Of a stretch of 64,000 nt of DNA, positions 26,242-33,982 are shown piece by piece (within the stretch, counting starts at the first letter, position 1; each line of letters opens with the position of its first letter). The translations under genes and the position numbers were made by a program. The stretch lies in assembly GCA_024233975.1 (NCBI GenBank), contig JACKOX010000002.1, forward strand, positions 245,763 to 309,762. Reading direction: 5' to 3'. The notes beneath the pieces are model-generated. The model saw nothing but the letters and a program-made list of their open reading frames with translations. It did no database searches and was not told where the DNA came from. Source of the stretch: Rhodanobacteraceae bacterium (GTDB lineage: Bacteria > Pseudomonadota > Gammaproteobacteria > Xanthomonadales > Xanthomonadaceae).

Positions 26242-26922
26242 CTAGCCGGCGAATGGATTCCGCAGAAGCCTAGCGACGTCCTCGGGGCGTTGTCCGGGCA
26301 CATGCGGGATCCGTCCGAGGCAGGGTACGTCCATGTAGCGTTCGAGGATGACCAGGTTGTCCTCCGCGGCGCTGAATGCCGGGTCGACGTGATTGCCGAT
26401 CCAGCCGATCAGACGGAAGCCGTCGGCCTTCACTGCGCGTTCCGTCAGTCGCGCGTGGTTGATGCAGCCCAGCCGCAGCCCAACCACCAGCACTACCGGT
26501 AGATCGAGCGCACGCACCAGGTCGCGTTGCTCGATGTCCTCGGCGAACGGTGCATCCCAGCCACCGACCCCTTCCACCACCAGCGCGTCGACCTGGTGTC
26601 GAAGACGTCGCGCAGCGGCCAGCATCACGTCAAGCTGCAGCGTGACGCCCGCTTCGCGCGCGGCGATTTCCGGCGCTTGCGGCAGCGGCAGCGCATACGG
26701 ATTGATGTCGTCGTAAGCGATGTCGGGTTCGCCAGCCGCCTGCAGCGCCAGCGCATCGGCGTTGCGCCAACCGTCAGGCGTCAGTTCGCAGCCGCTGGCC
26801 ACCGGCTTGAAGCCTGCGCAACGCCGACCATCAAACCGCGCCCGAGCGACCAGCGCCGTGCTGGCAACGGTTTTCCCGACCTCGGTATCGGTGCCGGTGA
26901 TGTAGATGGCGTTCATTGTCAT
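26242..26922 (-). CDS. bioD: Dethiobiotin synthetase (BioD)
   Basis: 226 residues. BioD makes dethiobiotin from 7,8-diaminopelargonate, CO2 and ATP, the penultimate step of biotin synthesis. The P-loop TGTDTEVGKTVAS is at residues 9-21, GFKPVASGCE follows at about 47, and the substrate loop is VVEGVGGWDAPF (around 113), where most homologues have EGAGG. Length is normal. ATG 26922 makes an ATGA overlap with the TMEM175-like gene, which is an odd partner; the other bio genes are not nearby. Confidence 0.93.
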   Translation of the reverse strand: MTMNAIYITGTDTEVGKTVASTALVARARFDGRRCAGFKPVASGCELTPDGWRNADALALQAAGEPDIAYDDINPYALPLPQAPEIAAREAGVTLQLDVMLAAARRLRHQVDALVVEGVGGWDAPFAEDIEQRDLVRALDLPVVLVVGLRLGCINHARLTERAVKADGFRLIGWIGNHVDPAFSAAEDNLVILERYMDVPCLGRIPHVPGQRPEDVARLLRNPFAG

Positions 26923-27650
26923 GCGTCCTTGCGTCGGGCGTATCGCTGCCGCACGCGGCTTCCGATCATCCCGCTGAAACTCATCAGCGCGTAGCAGTAG
27001 CCCGGAAGCGCTGGCCAGAAGTAGCTGTTGGATTCGGGCATCAGCAGCGCTGTCAGTCCTGACAGGCCGCCGGTGATCGGGATCAGCCAGGCGCGCGCCA
27101 GGTTGCCCCTCAGCTCCAGACGTTCCGAGCGGTTCAGGGCGAGCGATGCACGTTGCTTCCACGCATGCCGGTTGAGCGCAACCATCACCAGGCCCAGCGT
27201 CGCCCAGGCAATCGCGTAGATCAGGAACATCCAGCGCAGATCGTCGAAGCTCGACAGCGTGAAGCCCGCCGGCAGAGCACCGCCGCTGATCCAGTTGAAC
27301 AGGCCGCCGAAAATCATCCGTAGTGGATAGACATAGACCATCACCAGGAAAACCAGCAGCAGGCTGAGGCCCGTGGTGGCGGAATCATCCAGCCCGTAGC
27401 GGCGGCTCCAGCGGGCGTGCAGATGCCAAAAGTTCGCGATTACCGCGAAACTGGCGGCGAAGGCGGGGATGCCTTTGAGCGCCTCGATCAGCGCGCTGAT
27501 GCTGTCGGGAAGGCTGTCGAAGGAGATCACCAGCATGGTGACGGCGAAGGCGAATGCCGCGTCGACAAAGGCTTCGAGGCGGGTGACCTCGCTGCCGCGC
27601 TCGCGCAGCGGGCCATCGTCCTGACTGGTTCCGGAAGCGGTGGTGCTCAT
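26919..27650 (-). CDS. TMEM175-like potassium channel family (DUF1211) membrane protein
   Basis: 243 residues, with about six hydrophobic segments. The family signature R-x3-F-x-D-A-x-F-A-x-x-x-T appears as RLEAFVDAAFAFAVTMLVIS (residues 24-43) in the first helix. In characterised TMEM175 proteins that helix lines a potassium-leak pore. Later conserved parts include FWHLHARW (near 78) and LSLLLVFLVMVYVYPLRMIF. Bacterial homologues conduct potassium; selectivity for this copy is not shown. The gene ends inside the bioD start. Both are transcribed away from the fRMsr gene, with 110 bases between the starts. Confidence 0.8.
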   Translation of the reverse strand: MSTTASGTSQDDGPLRERGSEVTRLEAFVDAAFAFAVTMLVISFDSLPDSISALIEALKGIPAFAASFAVIANFWHLHARWSRRYGLDDSATTGLSLLLVFLVMVYVYPLRMIFGGLFNWISGGALPAGFTLSSFDDLRWMFLIYAIAWATLGLVMVALNRHAWKQRASLALNRSERLELRGNLARAWLIPITGGLSGLTALLMPESNSYFWPALPGYCYALMSFSGMIGSRVRQRYARRKDA

Positions 27651-27760
27651 GCGCGCAATGTATCACCGCACTTTTCGGCCTGGCAGGATGATCGCCAGTG
27701 AATTGATAGACTGACAGCTTCGACGCGCCGCTAGCGCGAACCGAATGAGGGAAAGTCGAC

Positions 27761-28252
27761 ATGTTCCAGGCAAGCGCCCTGAGTGGCGACAAGGCCAACC
27801 AGTACTCGCAGCTGACCGACATGGCGCGCGCGCTGATGCACGGCGAGCGCGACCGCATCGCCAATGCGGCCAACCTGTCGGCGCTGGTGTTCCACAACCT
27901 GCCGGACCTCAACTGGGTCGGCTTCTATTTCTATGACGGCCGCGAGCTGGTGGTCGGGCCGTTCCAGGGCCAGCCGGCCTGCATCCGCATCGCGCTGGGC
28001 CGTGGCGTTTGTGGCACCGCCGCCGCCACGCGTGAAACCCAGCGCATCGCCGACGTCGATGCCTTCCCCGGCCATATTCCCTGCGACTCGGCTTCGCGGT
28101 CGGAGCTGGTGGTGCCGCTGTATCGCGGCGATAAGCTGATCGGCGTGTTCGACCTCGACAGCCCGATCCCCGACCGCTTCGACGCCGACGACCAGCAGGG
28201 TCTGGAAGCGATTGCCGCCGCCTGGCTGGAAACTTTGGAGGACGCCGCATGA
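27761..28252 (+). CDS. Free methionine-(R)-sulfoxide reductase (GAF-domain, YebR/fRMsr type)
   Basis: 163 residues of a single GAF domain that reduces free Met-R-sulfoxide with thioredoxin, protecting against oxidation. The three catalytic-site cysteines are present at Cys74, Cys84 and Cys108 (QPACIRIALGRGVCG, then FPGHIPCDSASRSE), which line up with E. coli Cys84, Cys94 and Cys118 at a constant offset of ten. DLNWVGFYFYDGRELVVGPF and LIGVFDLDSP are also family hallmarks. SD-like GAGGG precedes the ATG. The TfoX-domain gene overlaps its stop by four bases. Confidence 0.93.
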   Translation: MFQASALSGDKANQYSQLTDMARALMHGERDRIANAANLSALVFHNLPDLNWVGFYFYDGRELVVGPFQGQPACIRIALGRGVCGTAAATRETQRIADVDAFPGHIPCDSASRSELVVPLYRGDKLIGVFDLDSPIPDRFDADDQQGLEAIAAAWLETLEDAA

Positions 28253-28620
28253 GCAGCGACGAAAAGATCCGAAATATCGGCACCAAGTCCGCCGCCTGGC
28301 TGCGCCAGGTCGGCCTGCGTGGCCTTGATGACCTGCGTGAGACCGGTTCGGTCGAAGCCTTCCTGAAAGTGAAGCGTGCCGGCTTCCGCCCCAGCCTGAA
28401 CCTGCTCTACGCCATCGAAGGCGCCCTGCAAGATTGTCACTGGCGCGAGCTCGGCGAGGACTGCCGCACCGCACTCCTATCTGCTGTCGATGCTGCCGAC
28501 GATCCCAATGCCCTTGCCGCGGCCAAGCGCCCCGGCCCCTGCCGAGACGTTACCGCCCGCACTGCGTCGTTGTACGAAGACGACGATGACGGTGCCTCGG
28601 ACGGTCATCGCGACGACTGA
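28249..28620 (+). CDS. TfoX C-terminal-domain protein
   Basis: 123 residues matching the TfoX carboxyl domain (KIRNIGTKSAAWLRQVGLRG, then SLNLLYAIEGALQDCHW, residues about 6-75), a helical helix-hairpin-helix-like fold. The TfoX amino domain is absent, so this is a stand-alone C-domain, a known arrangement of unknown function. The tail from residue 80 is low-complexity and acidic (YEDDDDGASDGHRDD). The start overlaps the fRMsr stop (ATGA), so the pair is coupled; the functional link is not understood. Confidence 0.82.
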   Translation: MSSDEKIRNIGTKSAAWLRQVGLRGLDDLRETGSVEAFLKVKRAGFRPSLNLLYAIEGALQDCHWRELGEDCRTALLSAVDAADDPNALAAAKRPGPCRDVTARTASLYEDDDDGASDGHRDD

Positions 28621-28621
28621 C

Positions 28622-29128
28622 ATGAATCTCAGCACAAGGCTTTTGGTATTGGCGACGCTTGTCGCAGTTCACTTGCCATCCTCAGCTGGCGAAATATCTG
28701 GTGTCGACGATATTGAGCAAGCGCTGCGAAGCAGTCGGTTTGTTAATTTCTACTTCGTATCCCGGACCGAAAAGTACGACTACGATCGGCAAGAAATGGA
28801 AGCGCACGCGGGTGTCGCCATCAAGCGAAGCTGCGGCTGGAATTGCGCGAGCTTCATGGGTCCTGTTCTCACACACCTACGCGACTCGATGAAAGTCGAA
28901 TGTCCTGCGGGTCAGCAAGGGGTGTTGGGCGAAACCGTTCAGTATCAGGACGCCTGCTTGGGTGACCACAAAGCGAATTCATGGTCTGGTTGCCTTGTGT
29001 CACACGGCGTTCCGATACGAAGAAAATTTGAAACTGACGAAAGAGATGGAAGTGATCAATACGTTGATGATCGCTTCGAAGAAAGAGGGACGAAGCCTCA
29101 AGAGTTGGCTATCTCTGCAGCTGAATGA
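28622..29128 (+). CDS. Low-GC exported protein of unknown function, possibly frameshifted
   Basis: 168 residues from ATG 28622, one base after the TfoX-domain gene's stop. A signal peptide (MNLSTRLLVLATLVAVHLPS, cleavage SAG-EI) precedes a Cys-rich mature part (KRSCGWNCASFM, MKVECPAGQQG, QDACLG, WSGCLV). Base composition differs from neighbours: 60-base stretches from 28681 and 28741 are 32/60 and 26/60 G+C, against roughly two-thirds nearby. After about 28960 this frame becomes charged and unconvincing. Another frame opened by ATG 28962 reads NLKLTKEMEVINTLMIASKK, far more protein-like, and runs to 29273. A frameshift between about 28930 and 28990 would join them. No family recognised. Confidence 0.5.
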   Translation: MNLSTRLLVLATLVAVHLPSSAGEISGVDDIEQALRSSRFVNFYFVSRTEKYDYDRQEMEAHAGVAIKRSCGWNCASFMGPVLTHLRDSMKVECPAGQQGVLGETVQYQDACLGDHKANSWSGCLVSHGVPIRRKFETDERDGSDQYVDDRFEERGTKPQELAISAAE

Positions 29129-29209
29129 CCTCTCATGCAGTGGTCAGAACTCGTTTCAACATATCGGGGCTGACGCACGATTGCCGATTACGCAATTGGT
29201 TGGCTGCTA

Positions 29210-29797
29210 TTACGCTGGCCTCGCCGCCGCAGTCCCGCATCCCTCGCGCGGCCCAGGCTGGCGTAGCGGCTGATAACGTCGAAACACGTCGCCGGGTGCG
29301 GCAGCGGTCTGCCACATCGCGCGGTGTTCGCGTTCATGAAGCGCTGGTCGATGACCTGGTCCATGGCTACTCAGGCCGTCCCAGTAATCAGTGTGCGTGT
29401 TGAGCAGCACGATGGGGATTGAACAGATGCCGAGGCGCTTGAGCGTGATCGCCTCGAACAGCTCTTCCAGCGTGCCGCAGCCGCCGGGAAGCGCCACCAC
29501 GGCGTCGGAACCAGTGAGCAGGCGGTGCTTGCGCTCGCGCATGTCCTCGACCAGCTGCAGTTCGCTCAAGCCCGGATGACCCCATTCGAGGTCGTCCATG
29601 AACTTCGGCAGGATGCCGATGACTTCACCGCCGGCGTCCAGCGCGCCGTTGGCCACCGCGCCCATTGACCCTGTCGAGCCGCCGCCGTAGACCAGTGTGT
29701 GGCCGGCTTCGCCGATCAGCCGGCCCAGCTCGCGGGCATCGGCGTGGAAGGCGGGATCGCAGTGGGCGCTGGAAGCGGCATAGACACAGATGCGCAT
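29210..29797 (-). pseudogene. LOG-family protein (TIGR00730 type), 3' part frameshifted
   Basis: The amino 135 residues are a normal LOG-type Rossmann protein: MRICVYAASSAHCDPAFHAD, GHTLVYGGGSTGSMG, the signature ALPGGCGTLEELFEA (PGGxGTxxE) and IPIVLLNTHTDYWDGL. These proteins are cytokinin-riboside-monophosphate phosphoribohydrolases or related nucleotide-processing enzymes. After DYWDGL the frame fails. The expected MDQVIDQRFMN is in a second frame (near 29350-29320), EHRAMWQTAAAPGDV is back in the first, and DVISRYASLG is in a third (near 29290). Three small indels in 80 bases suggest local sequence error or very recent decay. It is divergent from the plus-strand genes and close to the delta-60 gene. 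Confidence 0.8.
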
Positions 29798-29870
29798 GGC
29801 TGGCTCGTCATCGGCAGGGTTGGCAGGACGGCCACCTTACGGCAGCCGGCAGCGCCTCGCCAGCGTCGAA

Positions 29871-31304
29871 TCAGAGGTCCTCAAGCCCGTCCTTGAACAG
29901 GCCGTCGTGCATCTCCACGGCCATCAGCATGGTCACGGCCTCGCTGGCGGGGCTGTCGAGATCCTCCGCGCCCGCCAGGATCACGCGTTGTTCCGACCAG
30001 GTGATGTCGAGGGCGTAGTCTCGGCCGTTGTCGATCCCGTCGGTGGCGTCCATCGGAAAGATGCGCGTGCCGGGCAGCGGGCCATCGCGGTTGAAGCGCG
30101 GATCAAGCTGGCCCTGCTCATCGAAGGCGATGACGACGGGATCCCACGTGACGTCGACATCGGTGGCATAGCCGGTGGCGGCAAAACCGCCGTCCGGGAG
30201 GTGCATGGCCTTGTACACGAAAATTGGCCTGCCACCGTCTATCCCGCCGTTGAGTCCGGTTCCCCAGCTGCCGTCGATGGTCTTGCCATCCGCCGACAGC
30301 AGCACGGCCCCGACTTGTGCGTTGCCACCGATCGCACCGCGACCGAACGTGGCGATCCGGCCGTCATCCAGCAGCACCATCGCGCCGCCACGGACCCAGG
30401 ACGAGGCCACATTGTCGCCGTAGGTGATGATGTTCTGTCCGTCATTGGGGCCGAACGACGAGTTGAGGTCGCCGTCGGTGGTGGCTTCGATGACGAACCA
30501 GCGGGTGTCGCTGGCGCCATAAAACACCGTGCCGAACATCAGGATGCGGCCGTCCGGTCGGATGGCCATGTCTTCCAGCGTGGCACCGGTGGCGCCAATC
30601 GGCTGCACGTAGAACACGCCGTTGAGGCCGAAGTCGAGGTCGATCTGGCCGTCGCTGTTCACTCGCACCACGCCCGGAAAGTGGCTGTCGTCCTGTTCGG
30701 TACGCCAGCCACCTACGTAGATGTGGCCGCTGGCATCCATGGCGATCTGGTTCTGGAAAAAGTGGGGGCCGTTGATGAGTGGCGCCAGTGCGGTGCAGCC
30801 GCTGTTGCCGAAGGTCGGGTCGAAGGTGCCGGCGGCGGTGATCCGGCACAGCACGCGGTCGACCGGATCGAACTGGCCGTCCTGGAACACGAAAGCGGTG
30901 ACCAGCAGCTTGCCGTCAGGCTGGTAAAGCGCATTGTCCACGTCGAGGCGGCGCGGATCGCTCCAGTTCAGCAGGCGCAATCCGGCGACGTTGCTGGTGC
31001 CGAAGCTGGTGTCGAGCGTGCCATCCGGGTTGAAGCGGGCCAGGCCGATCCGGCTCGCTGGCGTCATGTCGACGTCGGAGACGTAGGCCACCATCATCAG
31101 TTTCCCGGTGATCGGATTGCGCTCCACGGCGACGGCATAGCTCGTGGTGCTGTCGTAGCCAGGAGCGTATTCGTTGTTGAAGTTCTCGCGGACGATGCCC
31201 TGCACGCCGAATTTTTCTTCCAGCCGGCCACGTTCGGCCAAGGCGGAAAGCGGAATCAGGGCAAGGGCCAGCAGGATGAGCGGTTTGGCGGAGAAATGAC
31301 GCAT
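29871..31304 (-). CDS. Exported delta-60 repeat protein with C-terminal FKDGLE tail
   Basis: 477 residues from ATG 31304 (MRHFSAKPLILLALALIPLS, cleavage ALA-ER); an ATG at 31325 would add seven residues. The body is a series of delta-60 repeats, a beta-propeller-like unit of the form RFNPDGTLDTSFG (near 85), followed by RRLDVDNALYQPDGKLLVTA, ITAAGTFDPTFGNSG, AIRPDGRILMFGTV and FDEQGQLDPRFNRDG. It ends MHDGLFKDGLEDL, a variant of the GFE tail at the ends of the exported proteins at 14209-19482. Secreted or surface location is inferred; no enzymatic motif. It is divergent from the LEA14-like lipoprotein gene. Confidence 0.87.
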   Translation of the reverse strand: MRHFSAKPLILLALALIPLSALAERGRLEEKFGVQGIVRENFNNEYAPGYDSTTSYAVAVERNPITGKLMMVAYVSDVDMTPASRIGLARFNPDGTLDTSFGTSNVAGLRLLNWSDPRRLDVDNALYQPDGKLLVTAFVFQDGQFDPVDRVLCRITAAGTFDPTFGNSGCTALAPLINGPHFFQNQIAMDASGHIYVGGWRTEQDDSHFPGVVRVNSDGQIDLDFGLNGVFYVQPIGATGATLEDMAIRPDGRILMFGTVFYGASDTRWFVIEATTDGDLNSSFGPNDGQNIITYGDNVASSWVRGGAMVLLDDGRIATFGRGAIGGNAQVGAVLLSADGKTIDGSWGTGLNGGIDGGRPIFVYKAMHLPDGGFAATGYATDVDVTWDPVVIAFDEQGQLDPRFNRDGPLPGTRIFPMDATDGIDNGRDYALDITWSEQRVILAGAEDLDSPASEAVTMLMAVEMHDGLFKDGLEDL

Positions 31305-31421
31305 GGCGAAGTTTCCTTGGGGCACGTCATCTACATGCGCAACCGGTACCCCCGAGGGATCACGGTGGCGAAAATTCGTCCTGCGGCATACTGGGGGCCG
31401 CTTTCCACGGGATCATCGCCA

Positions 31422-31904
31422 ATGCGACACATCCAGCGCGGCCTTGTTGGCCTGTTTCTCCTTCTGCTGCTGTCTGCCTGCGCCAGCCTGCCCAACCGCG
31501 AGCCGCTGAACATCGACGTCGCAGGCATCGAGTCGCTGCCGGGCGAGGGCATGGAGCTGCGGCTCGCAGTGAAGATCCGCATCCAGAATCCGAACAACGT
31601 CGACATCGAGTACGACGGCGTGGCGCTGACGCTGGACCTCAACGACCGCCAGCTCGGCAGCGGCGTGAGCAGCCAGGTAGGCGTGGTGCCGCGCTATGGC
31701 GAATCGGTTTTCACCGTGCCGGTGACCATCTCGGCCTTCTCGATGATCAACTGGCTGTCTGGCGCCATCGAGCGGCGTGGCGATCCGAACCGCGAGGTGA
31801 GCTGTTGCGCGCGCGCAAGCTCGAAGGTGGTCCGTTCGGCACCCGGCGCTTCGGAGGCCAGCGGGCAATTCGAGCTTCGCCCAAACGGCGCCGAATTTCA
31901 ATGA
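31422..31904 (+). CDS. LEA14-like (LEA type 2) lipoprotein, C-terminal part with compensating frameshifts
   Basis: 160 residues. The lipoprotein signal MRHIQRGLVGLFLLLLLSAC has its lipobox Cys at residue 20. A WHy/LEA14 domain follows (ELRLAVKIRIQNPNNVDIEY, then GVALTLDLNDRQLGSGVSSQ), a beta-sandwich linked to desiccation and stress proteins. At 31800-31860 the read frame gives a Cys/Ser/Arg-rich stretch, while the neighbouring frame gives the expected KLEGGPFGTRRF. The frame is restored at EASGQFELRPNGAEF. Two opposite indels therefore probably lie in this 60-base patch and the true protein is intact. An outer- or inner-membrane periplasmic lipoprotein is inferred. Confidence 0.75.
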   Translation: MRHIQRGLVGLFLLLLLSACASLPNREPLNIDVAGIESLPGEGMELRLAVKIRIQNPNNVDIEYDGVALTLDLNDRQLGSGVSSQVGVVPRYGESVFTVPVTISAFSMINWLSGAIERRGDPNREVSCCARASSKVVRSAPGASEASGQFELRPNGAEFQ

Positions 31905-31920
31905 CCTTCGAGTCAAGACC

Positions 31921-32503
31921 ATGAAGCCTTTACCGTCACCGTTGTTGCTGTTATGGCTCGCGCGCTGGCCGCGCATGTCGCCACCGCCGAAGAGCCATCG
32001 TCAGCGCAGGCCGGCCATCACGCCATGATGATGTCGCTGGCTGATGGAGCCACGGAGCCGGGCATTAGTTACGCCTTTGCGGCCATCGCGGAGGCTGGTT
32101 CCCGCATCCCGCAGGCAGGCCGATCCGGATACCGACTGCCGTCAGCATCGACGCCTGCGCGAGCATCTGGTGGATATGGACGAAGTGACCCTGTAGCCGC
32201 CGGCGTGGGCCACCGAAGAGACGATGACCGCGTCGTGTTCCGGATCACTGGCGCCGGCCGCACCCGCCAGGCGATCCAGTCCATGGTGCTGACTCCACGC
32301 CGCCGTGCTGGCCGAAAGCACGCCGCGCGGAAGCGTGACGCGGAGCGCACGTGGAAGACGGCGCGGTCAACATCGTGCGCGCGAGGATGCCGGCGCAGCG
32401 CCAGCGCATCCGGGCGCTGGGCTTCTTCGGGATGATGACCCTGGGCCACAGCCACCCGCTGCACCACATGATGATGGCGCGCGGCATGCGCCATGGCTCC
32501 TGA
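31921..32503 (+). pseudogene. Exported hypothetical protein broken by several frameshifts
   Basis: Fragments of one protein can be read in different frames. A start MKPLPSPLLLLWL at 31921 continues, after a one-base shift near 31955, as ALAAHVATAEEPSSAQAGHH, giving a signal peptide with cleavage near TA-EE. QADPDTDCRQHRRLREHLVD appears in another frame near 32115-32180, and VEDGAVNIVRARM then RIRALGFFGMMTLGHSHPLH runs to the stop at 32501-32503. The C-terminal part is rich in His and Met. No known family was recognised. The many small shifts within 550 bases, next to a similar patch in the LEA14 gene, look like a low-quality stretch rather than natural decay. Confidence 0.5.
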
Positions 32504-32605
32504 GGGCGGCAAGCGCGCCGTCCGGGCCGAATAGGCGAACCCGGTAGCGGAAAAGCGCCGCGACTTGGGTTATGGTGCGGTGCATCAACCGCTTCGGAAC
32601 GCCAC

Positions 32606-33910
32606 ATGTTCCTGTACCAGTTCCACGAAATGAACCGCGCCCTGATGTCGCCTTTCGCCTACTGGGCGGAAGCCAACGCGCGCGCCTTCTCCTCACCGGA
32701 AAGCTGGCTGTCGAAGCTGCCGGGTGCGCAGCGCTTCGCGGCCGGCAACGAACTGCTGCACCGAATCGGCAAGGACTACGAAAAGCCGGCGTTCGGCATC
32801 CACGAAGTCGAGGTGGATGGCGAGCCATGCCCGGTCGTGGAGAAGGAAGTCACGCGCACGCCGTTCTGTCGGCTGCTGCGCTTCAAACGTTACACCGACG
32901 ACGCGGAGAGCATCAGCGAGATGCGCGGGCAGCCGAGCGTGCTGGTTGTCGCACCGCTGTCCGGTCACCACGCCACGCTGCTACGCGACACCGTGCGCAC
33001 GCTGCTGCAGGACCACAAGGTCTACATCACCGACTGGACCGATGCGCGCATGGTGCCGACCAGCGAAGGCACCTTCTCGCTGGATGACTACGTCGCCACC
33101 ATCGAAAACTTCATCCGCTTGATCGGCGGTGCGGTGGGTTTCGACCAGCTGCACGTGATGAGCGTCTGCCAGCCAACGGTACCGGTACTTGCCGCCGTAT
33201 CGCTGATGGCAGCGCGTGGTGAACCGACACCGCGTTCGATGGTGATGATGGGTGGGCCCATTGACCCCCGCGAGTCGCCAACAGCGGTCAACAACCTTGC
33301 CACGCAGAAACCACTGTGGTGGTTCGAGACCAACCTGATCCACCTGGTTCCAACCAACTTCCCTGGTAGTGGTCGCCGCGTGTATCCGGGCTTCCTGCAG
33401 CACGCCGGGTTCATGGCGATGAACCCGGAGCGGCACTTCACCTCGCACTGGGACTTCTATCAGGACCTGGTCAAGGGCGATCTCGACGATGCCGATGCGC
33501 ATCGCCGCTTCTACGACGAATACAACGCCGTACTGGACATGCCGGCACGCTACTACCTGGACACCATCCGCACCGTGTTCCAGGAGTTCCTGTTGCCGCG
33601 CGGCCTGTGGGACGTCAATGGTGAGCGGGTGAAGCCGGCGGCAATCAGCGGTACCGCGCTGATGACCATCGAAGGCGAGCTCGACGACATTTCCGGCGAG
33701 GGCCAGACGCGCGCCGCACACAAGCTGTGCACCGGTATCGACGACGCCGAGCGCGAGCACTACACCGTGCCCGGCGCCGGCCACTACGGCATCTTCAGCG
33801 GCCGCCGCTGGCGCACCCAGGTGTATCCGCGGGTGCAGGACTTCATCGCTCGTTCGGGTGAGTCGCGCAAATCCGGAAGAACTTCCGGCCGCGGTAGGAA
33901 ACCCGCTTAG
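32606..33910 (+). CDS. phaZ: Intracellular polyhydroxyalkanoate (PHB) depolymerase
   Basis: 434 residues of the intracellular PhaZ family, which mobilises polyhydroxybutyrate granules. It begins MFLYQFHEMNRALMSPFAYW, typical of the family. It keeps VLVVAPLSGHHATLLRDTVR (around 112-131), the lipase-like box with a catalytic Cys, SVCQPTVPVLAA (around 186-197), and the carboxyl GTALMTIEGELDDISG and VPGAGHYGIFSGRRWR segments that carry the Asp and His of the triad. The carboxyl 15 residues are basic and low-complexity. It stands alone with a TTATGGT -10-like element upstream (near 32568). No PHB synthase gene is in the window. Confidence 0.93.
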   Translation: MFLYQFHEMNRALMSPFAYWAEANARAFSSPESWLSKLPGAQRFAAGNELLHRIGKDYEKPAFGIHEVEVDGEPCPVVEKEVTRTPFCRLLRFKRYTDDAESISEMRGQPSVLVVAPLSGHHATLLRDTVRTLLQDHKVYITDWTDARMVPTSEGTFSLDDYVATIENFIRLIGGAVGFDQLHVMSVCQPTVPVLAAVSLMAARGEPTPRSMVMMGGPIDPRESPTAVNNLATQKPLWWFETNLIHLVPTNFPGSGRRVYPGFLQHAGFMAMNPERHFTSHWDFYQDLVKGDLDDADAHRRFYDEYNAVLDMPARYYLDTIRTVFQEFLLPRGLWDVNGERVKPAAISGTALMTIEGELDDISGEGQTRAAHKLCTGIDDAEREHYTVPGAGHYGIFSGRRWRTQVYPRVQDFIARSGESRKSGRTSGRGRKPA

Positions 33911-33982
33911 ACGTGTCCTTGCGCGGCCGCGTAAGGTTGAAATGCGTGCCGGCGCTCGCTCGCCGCGTGACGATTGCATACC

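Noticed and set aside
29790..31421. Long plus-strand lead of the LEA14-like frame
   Set aside because: It lies opposite the delta-60 gene and is low-complexity; the lipoprotein signal at 31422 marks the true start.
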